Notes under the pieces: model-generated
What the model saw: the letters and a program-made list of their open reading frames with translations, nothing else
The model's database searches: none
What the model was told of the DNA's origin: nothing
Program-made: the position numbers and the translations under genes
Shown here: positions 26,401 to 36,166 of the stretch, one piece after another
Numbering within the stretch: the stretch's first letter is position 1
Layout: each line of letters starts with the position of its first letter
NCBI RefSeq assembly: GCF_902833645.1
Contig: NZ_CADFGE010000001.1
Location: forward strand, 868,001 to 932,000
Direction: 5' to 3'
Source: Paraburkholderia fungorum
GTDB lineage: Bacteria; Pseudomonadota; Gammaproteobacteria; Burkholderiales; Burkholderiaceae
DNA length: 64,000 nt

Positions 26401-27915
26401 TTATTCGACGTGTTCGCCGTGCAGGCTGACGTCCAGACCTTCGCGTTCTTCTTCTTCCGTCACGCGGATGCCCATCGTCATGTCGATGATCTTCAGCAGG
26501 ATGTAGCTCACCACGCCGCTGTAGATCAGCGTCGTCAGCACGCCCTTGGCTTGCAGGATCACGCTGCCGTCCGCGCCGCCGATGTCCTTGACCGCGAACA
26601 CGCCGGTCAGCAGCGCACCCACGATACCGCCGATGCAGTGCACGCCGAACGCGTCGAGCGAATCGTCGTAACCGAGCTTGTGCTTGAGCCACGTGGCCGA
26701 CCAGAAGCAGATCACGCCTGCCGCGATGCCGATCACCAGCGAACCCGCCATACCGACGAAGCCCGAAGCCGGCGTAATCGCCACCAGACCTGCCACGGCA
26801 CCCGACACGATACCGAGCACCGACGGCTTACCCTTGGTTGCCCATTCAGCGAACATCCATGCCAGTGCTGCTGCCGCGGTTGCCACTTGCGTTGCGAACA
26901 TCGCGAAACCGGCACGGCCGTCTGCCGCCACTGCCGAACCCGCATTGAAGCCGAACCAGCCCACCCACAGCATGGCGCCACCGATCAGCGTGAGCGTCAG
27001 GTTGTGCGGCGCCATCGCTTCCTTGCCGTAGCCGATACGCTTGCCGAGCACCAGCGCGCAGACCAGCGCCGCGATACCGGCATTGATGTGCACCACCGTG
27101 CCGCCCGCGAAGTCGAGGATGCCCGCGCTAGCCAGCCAGCCGGTCGGTTCCCAGACCATGTGCGCGATCGGCGAGTAGACGATGATCGACCACAGCGTCA
27201 TGAACACCAGCATTGCCGAGAACTTCATACGGTCGGCGAACGCACCCGTGATCAGCGCCGGGGTGATGATCGCGAACGTCATCTGATAGACGACGTAGAC
27301 CGTTTCCGGGATCGTCGGCGCGAGGTGGCTGACCGTCAGCGTGGTCGCCTTGTCGCCCTTGATGTAGTTCATGCCCGCCATGAAGAAGCGCGAGAAGCCG
27401 CCGATGAACGAGTTGCCCGGCGTGAACGCGAGGGTATAGCCGATCACGACCCAGATGATCGACACCAGACAGGTAATCGCGAAGCTCTGCATCAGGATCG
27501 CGAGCACGTTCTTCTTGCGGACCATGCCGCCGTAGAACAGCGCCAGACCCGGGATCGTCATGAACAGCACGAGCGCGGTGGAGGTCAGCATCCAGGCGGT
27601 GTCGCCCGAATTGATCTTCGACGAATCGACCGAGAACGGCGCGGTCGGTGCGGCAGGTGCGGCGTCCGAGGCTGCCGGCGCGGCTGCCGCGGCGCTGGCG
27701 GCAGGTGCGGCAGACGCGTCAGCGGCCGGTGCCGAAGCGGCGGCGGCGGCAGGTGCTGCCGAGGCGTCCGGTGCCGGCGCGCTCGCCGTCGTATCGGAAG
27801 CCGCTGCCGAGGCGGCTGCGGGGGCGGAAGCGTCGTCCGCGAGGGCGGCGCCGATACCGCCCGCGAGCAGCGAACCGGCCATCAGCAAGGACATCATTAA
27901 TTTGCGCATCTTCAT
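26401..27915 (-). CDS. amtB: Ammonium transporter
   Basis: This 504-residue Amt channel has a signal peptide (about 1-26) and eleven helices, with the twin pore histidines in GTVVHINAG and FGVHCIGG. The first transmembrane helix carries TAWMLTSTALVLFMT. Unusually, an Ala/Pro/Ser/Asp-rich stretch of about 65 residues (about 25-92) lies between the signal peptide and the first helix. It starts 37 bp after glnK, the PII protein that blocks the channel when nitrogen is plentiful, and shares its sigma-54 promoter. Confidence 0.95.
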   Translation of the reverse strand: MKMRKLMMSLLMAGSLLAGGIGAALADDASAPAAASAAASDTTASAPAPDASAAPAAAAASAPAADASAAPAASAAAAAPAASDAAPAAPTAPFSVDSSKINSGDTAWMLTSTALVLFMTIPGLALFYGGMVRKKNVLAILMQSFAITCLVSIIWVVIGYTLAFTPGNSFIGGFSRFFMAGMNYIKGDKATTLTVSHLAPTIPETVYVVYQMTFAIITPALITGAFADRMKFSAMLVFMTLWSIIVYSPIAHMVWEPTGWLASAGILDFAGGTVVHINAGIAALVCALVLGKRIGYGKEAMAPHNLTLTLIGGAMLWVGWFGFNAGSAVAADGRAGFAMFATQVATAAAALAWMFAEWATKGKPSVLGIVSGAVAGLVAITPASGFVGMAGSLVIGIAAGVICFWSATWLKHKLGYDDSLDAFGVHCIGGIVGALLTGVFAVKDIGGADGSVILQAKGVLTTLIYSGVVSYILLKIIDMTMGIRVTEEEEREGLDVSLHGEHVE

Positions 27916-27952
27916 TTCCTCTTGTCGCTATCTGTGTCGCTATCTTTTGGTG

Positions 27953-28591
<639 letters not shown>

Positions 28592-28668
28592 TCACGCGGC
28601 GGCGGCAGGTAATCGCCCATGCACCAAGACGAACCATTCGCCGGACCAAAGCACAGACGTAACTAAAC

Positions 28669-28687
28669 ATGCACATTTTTTGTGCAT
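28669..28687. promoter_or_regulatory. Dyad ATGCACA-N5-TGTGCAT, possible NtrC site or ubiK leader hairpin
   Basis: The 19-bp perfect dyad contains GCAC-N7-GTGC, the spacing of NtrC binding sites. It is about 240 bp upstream of the glnK sigma-54 promoter and ends one base before the AAGGGGA ribosome site of ubiK. It may therefore act as an enhancer, as a hairpin in the ubiK leader, or both. Confidence 0.45.
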
Positions 28688-28700
28688 TAAGGGGAACACC

Positions 28701-28958
28701 ATGAAACAACCGAACGATGTCTTTAACGATTTGCAGGCTCGCATGAGCGAGCTGTTCAAGAACTCGCCGGCCAAAGATGTCGAACGCAACGTGAAAGCGA
28801 TGCTGTCGCAGGGCTTTTCCAAGCTCGACCTGGTCACGCGCGAGGAATTCGATACGCAGACCCAGGTGTTGGTACGCACCCGCGCGCGCCTCGAAGAGCT
28901 GGAGCGCCGCGTCGCCGAGCTAGAGCAGAAGCTGCCGGTCACGACGCAAACGTCCTGA
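28701..28958 (+). CDS. ubiK: Ubiquinone biosynthesis accessory factor UbiK (BMFP domain)
   Basis: This 85-residue protein has the UbiK/YqiC layout: an amphipathic N-terminal helix (FNDLQARMSELFKNSPAKDV) and a C-terminal coiled coil (LVRTRARLEELERRVAELEQKL) that trimerises. UbiK helps the ubiquinone Ubi complex and binds lipid. Start Met 28701 follows AAGGGGAACACC. It is followed 120 bp later by yifB on the same strand. Confidence 0.88.
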   Translation: MKQPNDVFNDLQARMSELFKNSPAKDVERNVKAMLSQGFSKLDLVTREEFDTQTQVLVRTRARLEELERRVAELEQKLPVTTQTS

Positions 28959-29078
28959 GGCTTTGCGCGCAGCGTTGTAGCTGCGCAGTGCTGCACATCA
29001 CTGGCAAGCGAGCCGTGACGTCATCAGCGTTTTAGGGGACTCGCGCGCGCCTGTGCGCGCCGTCCGACGGGAGAAAAC

Positions 29079-30686
29079 ATGTCGCTTGCCGTGGTGCGCA
29101 GTCGCGCGCCGGCCTCTGGCCGCGCGCCCGAAGTAACCGTCGAGGTTCACCTCGCGAACGGATTACCCTCTTTTTCGATCGTCGGCCTCCCCGATCTGGA
29201 AGTGCGCGAAAGCCGTGAGCGCGTACGCGCGGCACTGCAGAACTGCAGCTTCGATTTCCCCGTGCGGCGTATCACTGTCAATCTCGCGCCCGCCGATTTG
29301 CCCAAGGAATCGGGTCGCTTCGATTTGCCCATCGCGCTCGGCATCCTCGCCGCCAGCGGGCAGCTTCCGGCGGAGTCGCTGCTGCATCGCGAATTTGCCG
29401 GTGAGTTGTCTCTCACCGGTGCGTTGCGCCCCATGCGCGGCGCGTTCGCCATGGCGTGCGGCACGGCGCGCAGCGGCAGGGCGCCCGGCGCGCTGACATC
29501 GTTCGAAGACATTGCCATGGCCTCGGCTTGCCCGGCCACGGCCGCTTCGCCCCAGCCGGCGCGCACGCCCCAGCTTTATCTGCCGGCGGCGAGCGCGGCG
29601 GAAGCGGCGCTGGTGCCCGGCGTGGATGTGTACGGTGCCACGGACCTTCCCACGCTGTGCGCCCATCTCAACGGCGCGCCCGACGGGCAACTCCGTCCGG
29701 TTCCGGCGCCCGACCTGAGCGGCTTCACTCCATCCGTAGTGCCGGACATGGCGGACGTGATCGGCCAGCGCGGCGCACGCCGCGCGCTCGAAGTGGCGGC
29801 GGCCGGCGGTCATCACGTGTTGCTGGTCGGGCCGCCGGGCGCCGGCAAGTCGATGCTGGCGGCACGGCTGCCCGGCCTCCTGCCCACCATGACGGACGAC
29901 GAAGCGCTCACCTCGGCCGCCTTGCTGTCCGCGAGCCGCGCCGGCTTTTCACCGTCGCAGTGGCGGCAGCGGCCGTTTCGCGCGCCGCATCATTCGTCGA
30001 GCGCGGCAGCGCTCGTGGGCGGACGCAATCCGCCGCAGCCCGGCGAAATCACGCTGGCGCATCTCGGCGTGCTGTTTCTGGACGAATTGCCTGAATTCGA
30101 CCGTCACGTGCTGGAAACCTTGCGCGAACCGCTGGAAGCGAGCCGCATCACGATCTCACGCGCGGCGTTGCAGGCGGATTTTCCAGCAGCGTGCCAGCTG
30201 ATCGCTGCAATGAATCCCTGCCCGTGCGGCTGGCGCGGCGACCCGGGCGGCCGGTGCCGCTGCACGCCCGACATCGCCGCGCGCTATCTGCGCAAGCTAT
30301 CCGGACCGCTGCTCGATCGCATCGATATCCAGCTGGAAATTCCCGCGCTCACGCCCGCCGAGTTGTCGGCACGTTCCGATGTGTGCGGCGAGGCAAGCGC
30401 GACTATCGCGGCGCGCGTCAATACGGCGCGCGCCCGGCAACTCGCGCGACAAGGCAAGACCAACCGCGAGTTGAGCGGCCGGGAGGTAGACGATGTCTGC
30501 CGGCTCGACGCCGCCGGCGAAGCCCTGCTGCGAGAGGCCGGCGAGCGCTTCGGCTGGTCTGCGCGCGCGTACTACCGCGTGCTGAAGGTGGCGCGAAGCG
30601 TCGCCGATCTGGCCGGCGCGGACATGCCGGAGGTAAGTCACATCGGAGAAGCCGTTCAGTACCGGCGGGTATTCGCGGCGCAGTGA
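29079..30686 (+). CDS. YifB/ComM family Mg chelatase-like AAA+ ATPase
   Basis: This 535-residue protein has an N-terminal ChlI-like domain beginning MSLAVVRSRAPA and an AAA+ core. Walker A is GPPGAGKSML, Walker B is VLFLDELPEF and a Cys-rich insert CPCGWRGDPGGRCRCTP is typical of the family. ComM acts as a branch-migration helicase during natural transformation in other proteobacteria. Whether this one does is inference; comF is also in the window but not adjacent. Confidence 0.93.
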   Translation: MSLAVVRSRAPASGRAPEVTVEVHLANGLPSFSIVGLPDLEVRESRERVRAALQNCSFDFPVRRITVNLAPADLPKESGRFDLPIALGILAASGQLPAESLLHREFAGELSLTGALRPMRGAFAMACGTARSGRAPGALTSFEDIAMASACPATAASPQPARTPQLYLPAASAAEAALVPGVDVYGATDLPTLCAHLNGAPDGQLRPVPAPDLSGFTPSVVPDMADVIGQRGARRALEVAAAGGHHVLLVGPPGAGKSMLAARLPGLLPTMTDDEALTSAALLSASRAGFSPSQWRQRPFRAPHHSSSAAALVGGRNPPQPGEITLAHLGVLFLDELPEFDRHVLETLREPLEASRITISRAALQADFPAACQLIAAMNPCPCGWRGDPGGRCRCTPDIAARYLRKLSGPLLDRIDIQLEIPALTPAELSARSDVCGEASATIAARVNTARARQLARQGKTNRELSGREVDDVCRLDAAGEALLREAGERFGWSARAYYRVLKVARSVADLAGADMPEVSHIGEAVQYRRVFAAQ

Positions 30687-30735
30687 GGCGGCACGTCTTC
30701 CGTGCCGCTGGCGCTTCGACCGGAGCCGCACCACG

Positions 30736-33700
30736 TCACCACGTGTACTTCACGCCCGCCATCCCGGCGAGCCGCTGGTAGCTGCTGCTCGCAAAGCCCC
30801 ACGACACGTTGCCCCACGTTTGCCAGCCGCGAGCGAACCGGTATTGCAGACCGGCTTTCAGTTCGGCGGCGTTGTGCGGTACGCCGTCGAACGCGATGGT
30901 CACGCCGTCCATCGAGATGGCGTTCTGGCGGTTGTTGTACCACCAGTTGGCTTCGAACGAAGCCTGAATCACATCGCCGCCCGCACGCGCGAAATCTCGG
31001 TAAAGGCGTGCGCCGAGGCGTGTCGTGATGCCGCCCGAGCGGTTGTCGGTGACGGTCGTGCCGTTGACCTCGGTATGGGTGCCCGCGCTGTAGTCGGTAT
31101 AGATGAACTGGCCTTGCGGCTCGATCACCCAGTCGTTGCCGAATGGCTGGATGGCATAGCCCAGCTCGAGCGAGCCCGTCCAACTGTGGGCGCTGTACTG
31201 TTCGCCCGGCAACAACGCGCCCTGAACCTGATTGTTGAAGTTGCCGTATTGCACCCAGCTGTCCACGTACGCGCCGAGCCGGCTTTTTTCATTGGCGAAC
31301 CAGGTCGCATAAGCACCGACGGCGTAGCCGTTCACCTGCCCGTGTGCGTCGTACGGATTGCCGTCCGCGCTGGCATTCGTGCGCATGTTGCCGTAGGCCG
31401 CCATCAGCCCCGCGTGGATGCGATCCACGCCGCGCCAACCCGGCCACTGCGCCACGTCGCCGCCTGCCTGCAACACTTCGCCTTGCGTGTTGACGCTCAG
31501 CTCGCCGCCGGCTGCCTGGCTGCGCAGGCTCGCCCCGGACACCCGCGCCCAACCGGCCGCCACGGGTGCGCCGCCATTCGGGCGCGCGCCGTCCGGCGAT
31601 TGCGGGTCGCCTGTGCGGTCGTGCTGCGTCAGTAAGAACATGGTCTGCGCGGCGTACTGATTGCCCATGTAGACGCCCACCTCCGGACGCAGCAGCTTCG
31701 CCGGCGTAGGAGGCGGCGGTGGGGGCGGCGGGGGCGGGGGCGGAGGCGGCTCGGGCTTCTCCGAGCGCAAATACCACTGACCGTCGTTCGGATTGGCCAC
31801 ACCACCCTGAAACAGCCGGTATTCGTAAGGCCCGGCGACGGCCCGTCCGTCGAGCACGAAAGCGCCGGCGGCCGAGCGGCCGGCGTCGTTCACCTGCACG
31901 AGGCGGATGCCGTCTTCCGGCGTATAGGTGCCCGAGCCGCCCACGTGTTGCACGCTCACATGCGTGGCGCCGCCCGTCCCGACACTGACCGCATTCGCCA
32001 CCAGCATGTCGCTCTGCGATGTCGCGCCTCCCTTGTCCAGCACGCTGTCGAGCAGGAGTTTGCCGCCATTCGAGGTATAGGTTCCGCCCACCACCAGACG
32101 GTCGCCCGTCACGCCGTTGGCCAGCGTGAGCGTGCCGTGGTTATCCAGATCTCCCGCGATCGTGAAGGTGGCGTCGGGCCCGCCGGCGAGTGCGGGCAAC
32201 GTGTTGCCGACGCCAATCATTCCCATGTTCAGCACGGAACCGTTCACCTTGCCGTAGCCGCCGAGCGCGGCCCCCTCCGCCACACTGATCGCACCCGCGC
32301 CCGCCAGTTGTGCATCGGAATGCGACGCGTCGCCGATCACCAACGCGCCCGCCGTCACGTTCGTGTTGCCCGTGTACGTCTGCACGCTATTCAGGATCAG
32401 GGTGCCGGTTCCGCTCTGCGCCACCGCGCCGCTACCACTGACAACGCCGCCATACACGAGCGTGTCCGAGCGGTCGAAAACCAGTGTGCCGTCGTTCACC
32501 ACGTTGCCGGCGAGGCTGCCGCGCGTGCCGCCGTTGCCGATCTGCAGCGTGCCGCCGTCGATGGTCGTACCGCCGGTATGGGCGACGTCGCCGGTGAGAA
32601 CGAGCGTGCCCGCGCCTGCCTGCAATAGCGATCCGCTACCGCTGATCGCGCCGCTGTAACCGAGCGTGTCAGCGCGGTTGAAAACCAGCGCGCCGTCATT
32701 CACGACGTCGCCCGTCAGTGTGCCGCTCGTGCCGCCGTCGCCGATCTGCAGTGTGCCGGCCGCGACGGTCGTGGTGCCGGTGAAGCTGTTTTGCCCGGTG
32801 AGCAGCAAAGTCCCGAGGCCCCGCTTGATCAGCGCGCCGGCGCCGCCAATGGGACCGCTCAGCGTAACGGCGTACGCCTGGGTGTCGATCGAGCCGACGC
32901 TATTGAGCGTCACGGCCCGCGCACTGGCGAGCGACGCCGCGGCCTGCAGTGCGCCACCATTGAAGACGAGCGCGCCGGACGCACCGCCTAGATTCGCATC
33001 CGACGTCACCTTCGTCGTGCCGGCGTTGAAATACGTGCCGCCCGTATACGAATTCGCGGACGTCAGCGTCAGCGTGCCGCTACCTGCCTGCGCCACCGCA
33101 CCCGAACCACTGATCACGGTGCCGATGTTCACCGCGTCGGCCCGGTTGAAGATCAGCGCACCGTTATCGACGATGTTGCCGCTCACGCTGCCCGTCGTCC
33201 CGCCATTGCCGATCTGCAGCGTCCCTCCCGCGTTGATCGTCGTGCCGCCGCCCACGCCGTTGTTGCTCAGCGCCCCGGTGATGGTCAACGTGCCACTGCG
33301 CACCGTGGTGGCAGCCGCCGTGGTGCCGGTGGTGGATACGTTGCCGCTCAGCAGCCAGTTCGTGCCCGCCATGGTCAGTCCGGCGAGGCCGACGAGACTG
33401 CTGTCCTCGTTGCCCGTTCCTTTCAGCGAAAGCTTGTTGCCCGCCGTGCCGGCGGCAACCACCAGATCGCCGTTGAGCACCGATCCCGTGTCGAGCGTGA
33501 TCAGATTGCCGCTGCCCGTGACGGAGATAGCGGTCCCGCCGGTGCCGGTAAGCGTGCCGGAATTGTTGACCACGCTCCCAACCCCGGTGATCAGCAAGCC
33601 GATCGGACCGGCGATCGTGCCGCCGGCATTGTCGATTTCCGCCGAAGCATTGCTGCCAACCCATACGCCCGCACTCGAACCGGTGGCGTGGGACGTGATC

Positions 33701-34584
33701 GTGCCGTTGTTGACCAACGTGCCGAACGTATTGCCGGCGAATTCCACGGCATTTACGTTGCCGCTGGTTTGCAACGTGGCGCCGACATGATTGGTGAAGG
33801 TACCCTCCAGGCTGCCGCCACCTATGCTCAGGGCGACACCCGTAACGGCGACGGTCCCCGCATTGGTCCCCACGAAACTGCCGCCATTCGACGCGATGCC
33901 CGTGAAACCGCTGATGAGACCGCTCGCGCCTTGCGTGAAGCTGCCACCCGAGATGAAATTGACCGCCGTGCCCGACGCAGCGTTCGCGCTGATCGTGCCG
34001 TCGTTGCTCACGGCGCCGCCGTCCACAGCCATGTAGACGCCGTTTTGCGCGCCCGACACCGAAGCGCCCGCATGGTTATAGACGGTGCCGCCGTTCGACA
34101 TCGCGATGCCGCTGTTCGCGCCGCCCTGCACGCTGCCGTAGTTGTCCACCCGCGCGCCGTTGGCCGCTGCCGAGGACAGATTGACGCCGTTGGCGGCGCC
34201 GCTGATCGATCCTTCGTTGCTCAGCGTCCAGTTCTGCGCGTTCGAGCCGCTAACGCCGTCGCCCGAGGCGGCGTTGACGACCGTGCCGCTCGGTGCGTCG
34301 AACCGGGACGCGCCGGGGCTCAAGGTCTGGAGTTGAATCGTGCTGCTGGAGGGCGGAATGACGACCTGCGCGCTGGCGCACGGCGCCGTGACGGAAGCAG
34401 CAATCATGCAAAGCGGCAAGGGCCGCAGAGCCAGCCTTGGCAGGCAGGTGCGATGTCGGCTCAGACGGGTTGAATGGCGATCAGGAATAGGGTTTTTATC
34501 CGACTCGCCGAATTGCCGTCTTATGTTTAAATGAATTCCGTCAAATAACTGCGCTTCTCCAGCAACATTTTTTGATTTTTTCAT
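30736..34584 (-). CDS. Autotransporter (type Va) with PATR-type passenger repeats
   Basis: This 1282-residue outer-membrane protein has a long basic signal region ending about residue 73 (CASAQ). A Gly/Ser/Asn/Thr-rich beta-helical passenger runs to about 945, a run of 14 prolines covers 946-959, and a C-terminal autotransporter barrel ends in the aromatic KYTW. From about 450 to 755 the passenger contains repeated GTLQIGNGG- and SGSGAVAQAGSGTL-type units (autotransporter-associated beta-strand repeats). No protease triad or RGD motif is evident, so adhesion or aggregation is the likely but unproven role. A possible ESPR-like extension precedes the hydrophobic signal core. It stands alone, convergent with yifB. 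Confidence 0.93.
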   Translation of the reverse strand: MKKSKNVAGEAQLFDGIHLNIRRQFGESDKNPIPDRHSTRLSRHRTCLPRLALRPLPLCMIAASVTAPCASAQVVIPPSSSTIQLQTLSPGASRFDAPSGTVVNAASGDGVSGSNAQNWTLSNEGSISGAANGVNLSSAAANGARVDNYGSVQGGANSGIAMSNGGTVYNHAGASVSGAQNGVYMAVDGGAVSNDGTISANAASGTAVNFISGGSFTQGASGLISGFTGIASNGGSFVGTNAGTVAVTGVALSIGGGSLEGTFTNHVGATLQTSGNVNAVEFAGNTFGTLVNNGTITSHATGSSAGVWVGSNASAEIDNAGGTIAGPIGLLITGVGSVVNNSGTLTGTGGTAISVTGSGNLITLDTGSVLNGDLVVAAGTAGNKLSLKGTGNEDSSLVGLAGLTMAGTNWLLSGNVSTTGTTAAATTVRSGTLTITGALSNNGVGGGTTINAGGTLQIGNGGTTGSVSGNIVDNGALIFNRADAVNIGTVISGSGAVAQAGSGTLTLTSANSYTGGTYFNAGTTKVTSDANLGGASGALVFNGGALQAAASLASARAVTLNSVGSIDTQAYAVTLSGPIGGAGALIKRGLGTLLLTGQNSFTGTTTVAAGTLQIGDGGTSGTLTGDVVNDGALVFNRADTLGYSGAISGSGSLLQAGAGTLVLTGDVAHTGGTTIDGGTLQIGNGGTRGSLAGNVVNDGTLVFDRSDTLVYGGVVSGSGAVAQSGTGTLILNSVQTYTGNTNVTAGALVIGDASHSDAQLAGAGAISVAEGAALGGYGKVNGSVLNMGMIGVGNTLPALAGGPDATFTIAGDLDNHGTLTLANGVTGDRLVVGGTYTSNGGKLLLDSVLDKGGATSQSDMLVANAVSVGTGGATHVSVQHVGGSGTYTPEDGIRLVQVNDAGRSAAGAFVLDGRAVAGPYEYRLFQGGVANPNDGQWYLRSEKPEPPPPPPPPPPPPPPTPAKLLRPEVGVYMGNQYAAQTMFLLTQHDRTGDPQSPDGARPNGGAPVAAGWARVSGASLRSQAAGGELSVNTQGEVLQAGGDVAQWPGWRGVDRIHAGLMAAYGNMRTNASADGNPYDAHGQVNGYAVGAYATWFANEKSRLGAYVDSWVQYGNFNNQVQGALLPGEQYSAHSWTGSLELGYAIQPFGNDWVIEPQGQFIYTDYSAGTHTEVNGTTVTDNRSGGITTRLGARLYRDFARAGGDVIQASFEANWWYNNRQNAISMDGVTIAFDGVPHNAAELKAGLQYRFARGWQTWGNVSWGFASSSYQRLAGMAGVKYTW
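31708..31749 (-). repeat. Fourteen-codon polyproline tract in the autotransporter
   Basis: Fourteen consecutive Pro codons (mixed CCG, CCC, CCT and CCA) join passenger and barrel at residues 946-959. The plus strand is a run of G-rich triplets with G5 runs that could slip, but most changes of one unit would keep the frame only in multiples of three. Confidence 0.9.
32480..33245 (-). repeat. Internal repeats in the autotransporter passenger
   Basis: At least three diverged copies of a unit with LQIG-GG, a short loop, NDGALVF/NRAD and SGSGxxxQAGxGTL can be seen. The plus-strand landmarks GCCGATCTGCAG recur near 32532, 32737 and 33210. Copies differ by many substitutions, so they are old protein repeats rather than recent DNA duplications. 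Confidence 0.8.
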
Positions 34585-35329
34585 TGTTATCGTTCAGGAA
34601 ATCACGTCATGACTGGGCGGCTGGACAGATGATAAATCCCCTAACCAGCCGTTCATACAAGCTATTTCCGTACTACAACGGAGCCTCGCTCACCGTTGTG
34701 AAGCTTGATCAGCAATAACCGGTTCGAATAAACCCAATGCGCATCAATCAGAATTGACGTGAATGACGTTAGCTCAGGATTGGCGAATCAGGAAACACCT
34801 TTCTCGAAACTTACTATGTGATTTAAGAAAGAACAAGCCGCACGCCATGCAAGGAGCATCGAATTCCGACGAATACTCGTATTACGCTCGCTGGCACCAC
34901 TAAAACGGATTTCAAACAATGCCGCTGGCCGTCACGCACATCGGGCAAAACCCCTGTGGAAAAGATCGAACGATACATCGTGCACAAACTGCCTGATGAC
35001 GAAAAAAATCGCTGTCAAGACTTGACTTATGCACACAGGCCCGTTCCAGATAGATTTTGAAACAACTGAAAGGCGAATGAAGTGCTCGCCGGGAAGTGCC
35101 TTGATTCAATTGACTTTTTTTGGCGTGGCGCCGACTCGAAAAACTAGCAGAAGGCCCGCCAGACGGCCTTGTGCGACCAAACAGCCGGACTTCTCAACAG
35201 AGTTATCCACAGGCTGCGTAGCCAAACCAAAAACCTCAACGTAAACCGGTAATTAGCGCGTGATGCTGCGAATGAACTTTCAATGTCACCGCTTATCCGA
35301 GACGCCGAGGTCGGCCAAAACTACCGGTT
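34585..35329. other. 745-bp non-coding region with three DnaA-box matches
   Basis: This is the longest gene-free stretch in the window and is less GC-rich than its surroundings. It holds matches to the DnaA box TTWTNCACA at 34955-34963 (minus, TTTTCCACA), 35027-35035 (plus, TTATGCACA) and 35203-35211 (plus, TTATCCACA). Short open frames, for example 34912-35109 on the minus strand, have Cys/Arg-rich products with no family resemblance. The autotransporter promoter must also lie here. Confidence 0.5.
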
Positions 35330-35947
35330 CTAGTACAGCTTGAACGATGTGAAAAACTGGTCGATCTGCTCCGGCGGGAGTGGCTTCGAAGCAATGATGG
35401 CCGCCTGATAAACGTGACGGTTGCGCGCGACGATTCGCGCGTAGACAAGCCGCGATTCGTGCTTCGAGCCGGCCGCACCGCTCAGATTCATTTCGAGCCC
35501 CAACACCTGACCGCCTGCGGCGAGCGGAATCTGCACGGCGTGAGCCTCGGGTGCGACGCCCACATTGCGCGCCAGGCCCGTGCGCAGGAATTCGAGCGCG
35601 GCGCGCTGGGTTTGCGGGTCGTCGTTTGGCAGCATCACCGTGCCCACTGCAAATACCGCGTCGCCGGCTTCGGCGGTCTGCATCGCCATCTGCATGGCGG
35701 TGCCGTCGATCTGCACCGCGCGCTGGTCGTTGCCCGGCTTGGCCGGCAAGTCCACGGTGTAGCCGTTGTCGTTGTTCATGACGGTGCGCCAATCGTAAGT
35801 CGGCGAGCATGCGCACAGCGTGGCGGCCAGCGCCAGTGCGCAGGCGGCTGTGCGCCACGGCGAGCGGCCTGCCGGCCGTAAAGCGTGATGAGCAGCGGGG
35901 AGACGGCAAAGACGAGGGGTGAAACGGCGAAATACGGGTTGGCGCAT
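35330..35947 (-). CDS. Putative lipoprotein of unknown function
   Basis: This encodes 205 residues: an unusually basic leader of about 35 residues, a hydrophobic signal core (TAACALALAATLCACS) with a lipobox-like LCAC near residue 45, and a mature domain. The domain begins PTYDWRTVMNNDNGYTVDLPAKPG and ends KPLPPEQIDQFFTSFKLY. The end pattern recalls proteins with short DUF-type domains of bacterial envelopes, but I do not recognise the family. I chose Met 35947. It is divergent from the TlpA-like gene across 219 bp. Confidence 0.75.
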   Translation of the reverse strand: MRQPVFRRFTPRLCRLPAAHHALRPAGRSPWRTAACALALAATLCACSPTYDWRTVMNNDNGYTVDLPAKPGNDQRAVQIDGTAMQMAMQTAEAGDAVFAVGTVMLPNDDPQTQRAALEFLRTGLARNVGVAPEAHAVQIPLAAGGQVLGLEMNLSGAAGSKHESRLVYARIVARNRHVYQAAIIASKPLPPEQIDQFFTSFKLY

Positions 35948-36166
35948 AGGGACGGAAGACCAGCCTGACGAAGTCGTAAAACCCTTATTATCCGCTCGCC
36001 GCGCCCGCCTGCCGCACGGAACGAATACGGCTACAATAGCGAAACCCAAATCGGCGGACATTCAAGCGGCGCATTCCGAAAGTGATGTGGCCCGAAAGTC
36101 CCGGCCGTTCGGCTCCAACCCGACGCACTGTCCCGCGCGTTCCGCGCGACTCTCGAGGTTCCGTTC

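Noticed and set aside
26410-27900. A 496-codon plus-strand frame opposite amtB
   Set aside because: The product is low-complexity Arg/His/Asp-rich and mirrors the amtB codons; no family motif.
34912-35109. Small gene in the DnaA-box region
   Set aside because: The frame lacks a plausible ribosome site, has poor codon bias and an unrecognisable Cys-rich product.
34955-35211. A replication origin
   Set aside because: Three DnaA boxes alone do not make oriC. There is no dnaA, dnaN, repA or par gene and no AT-rich unwinding repeat cluster nearby.
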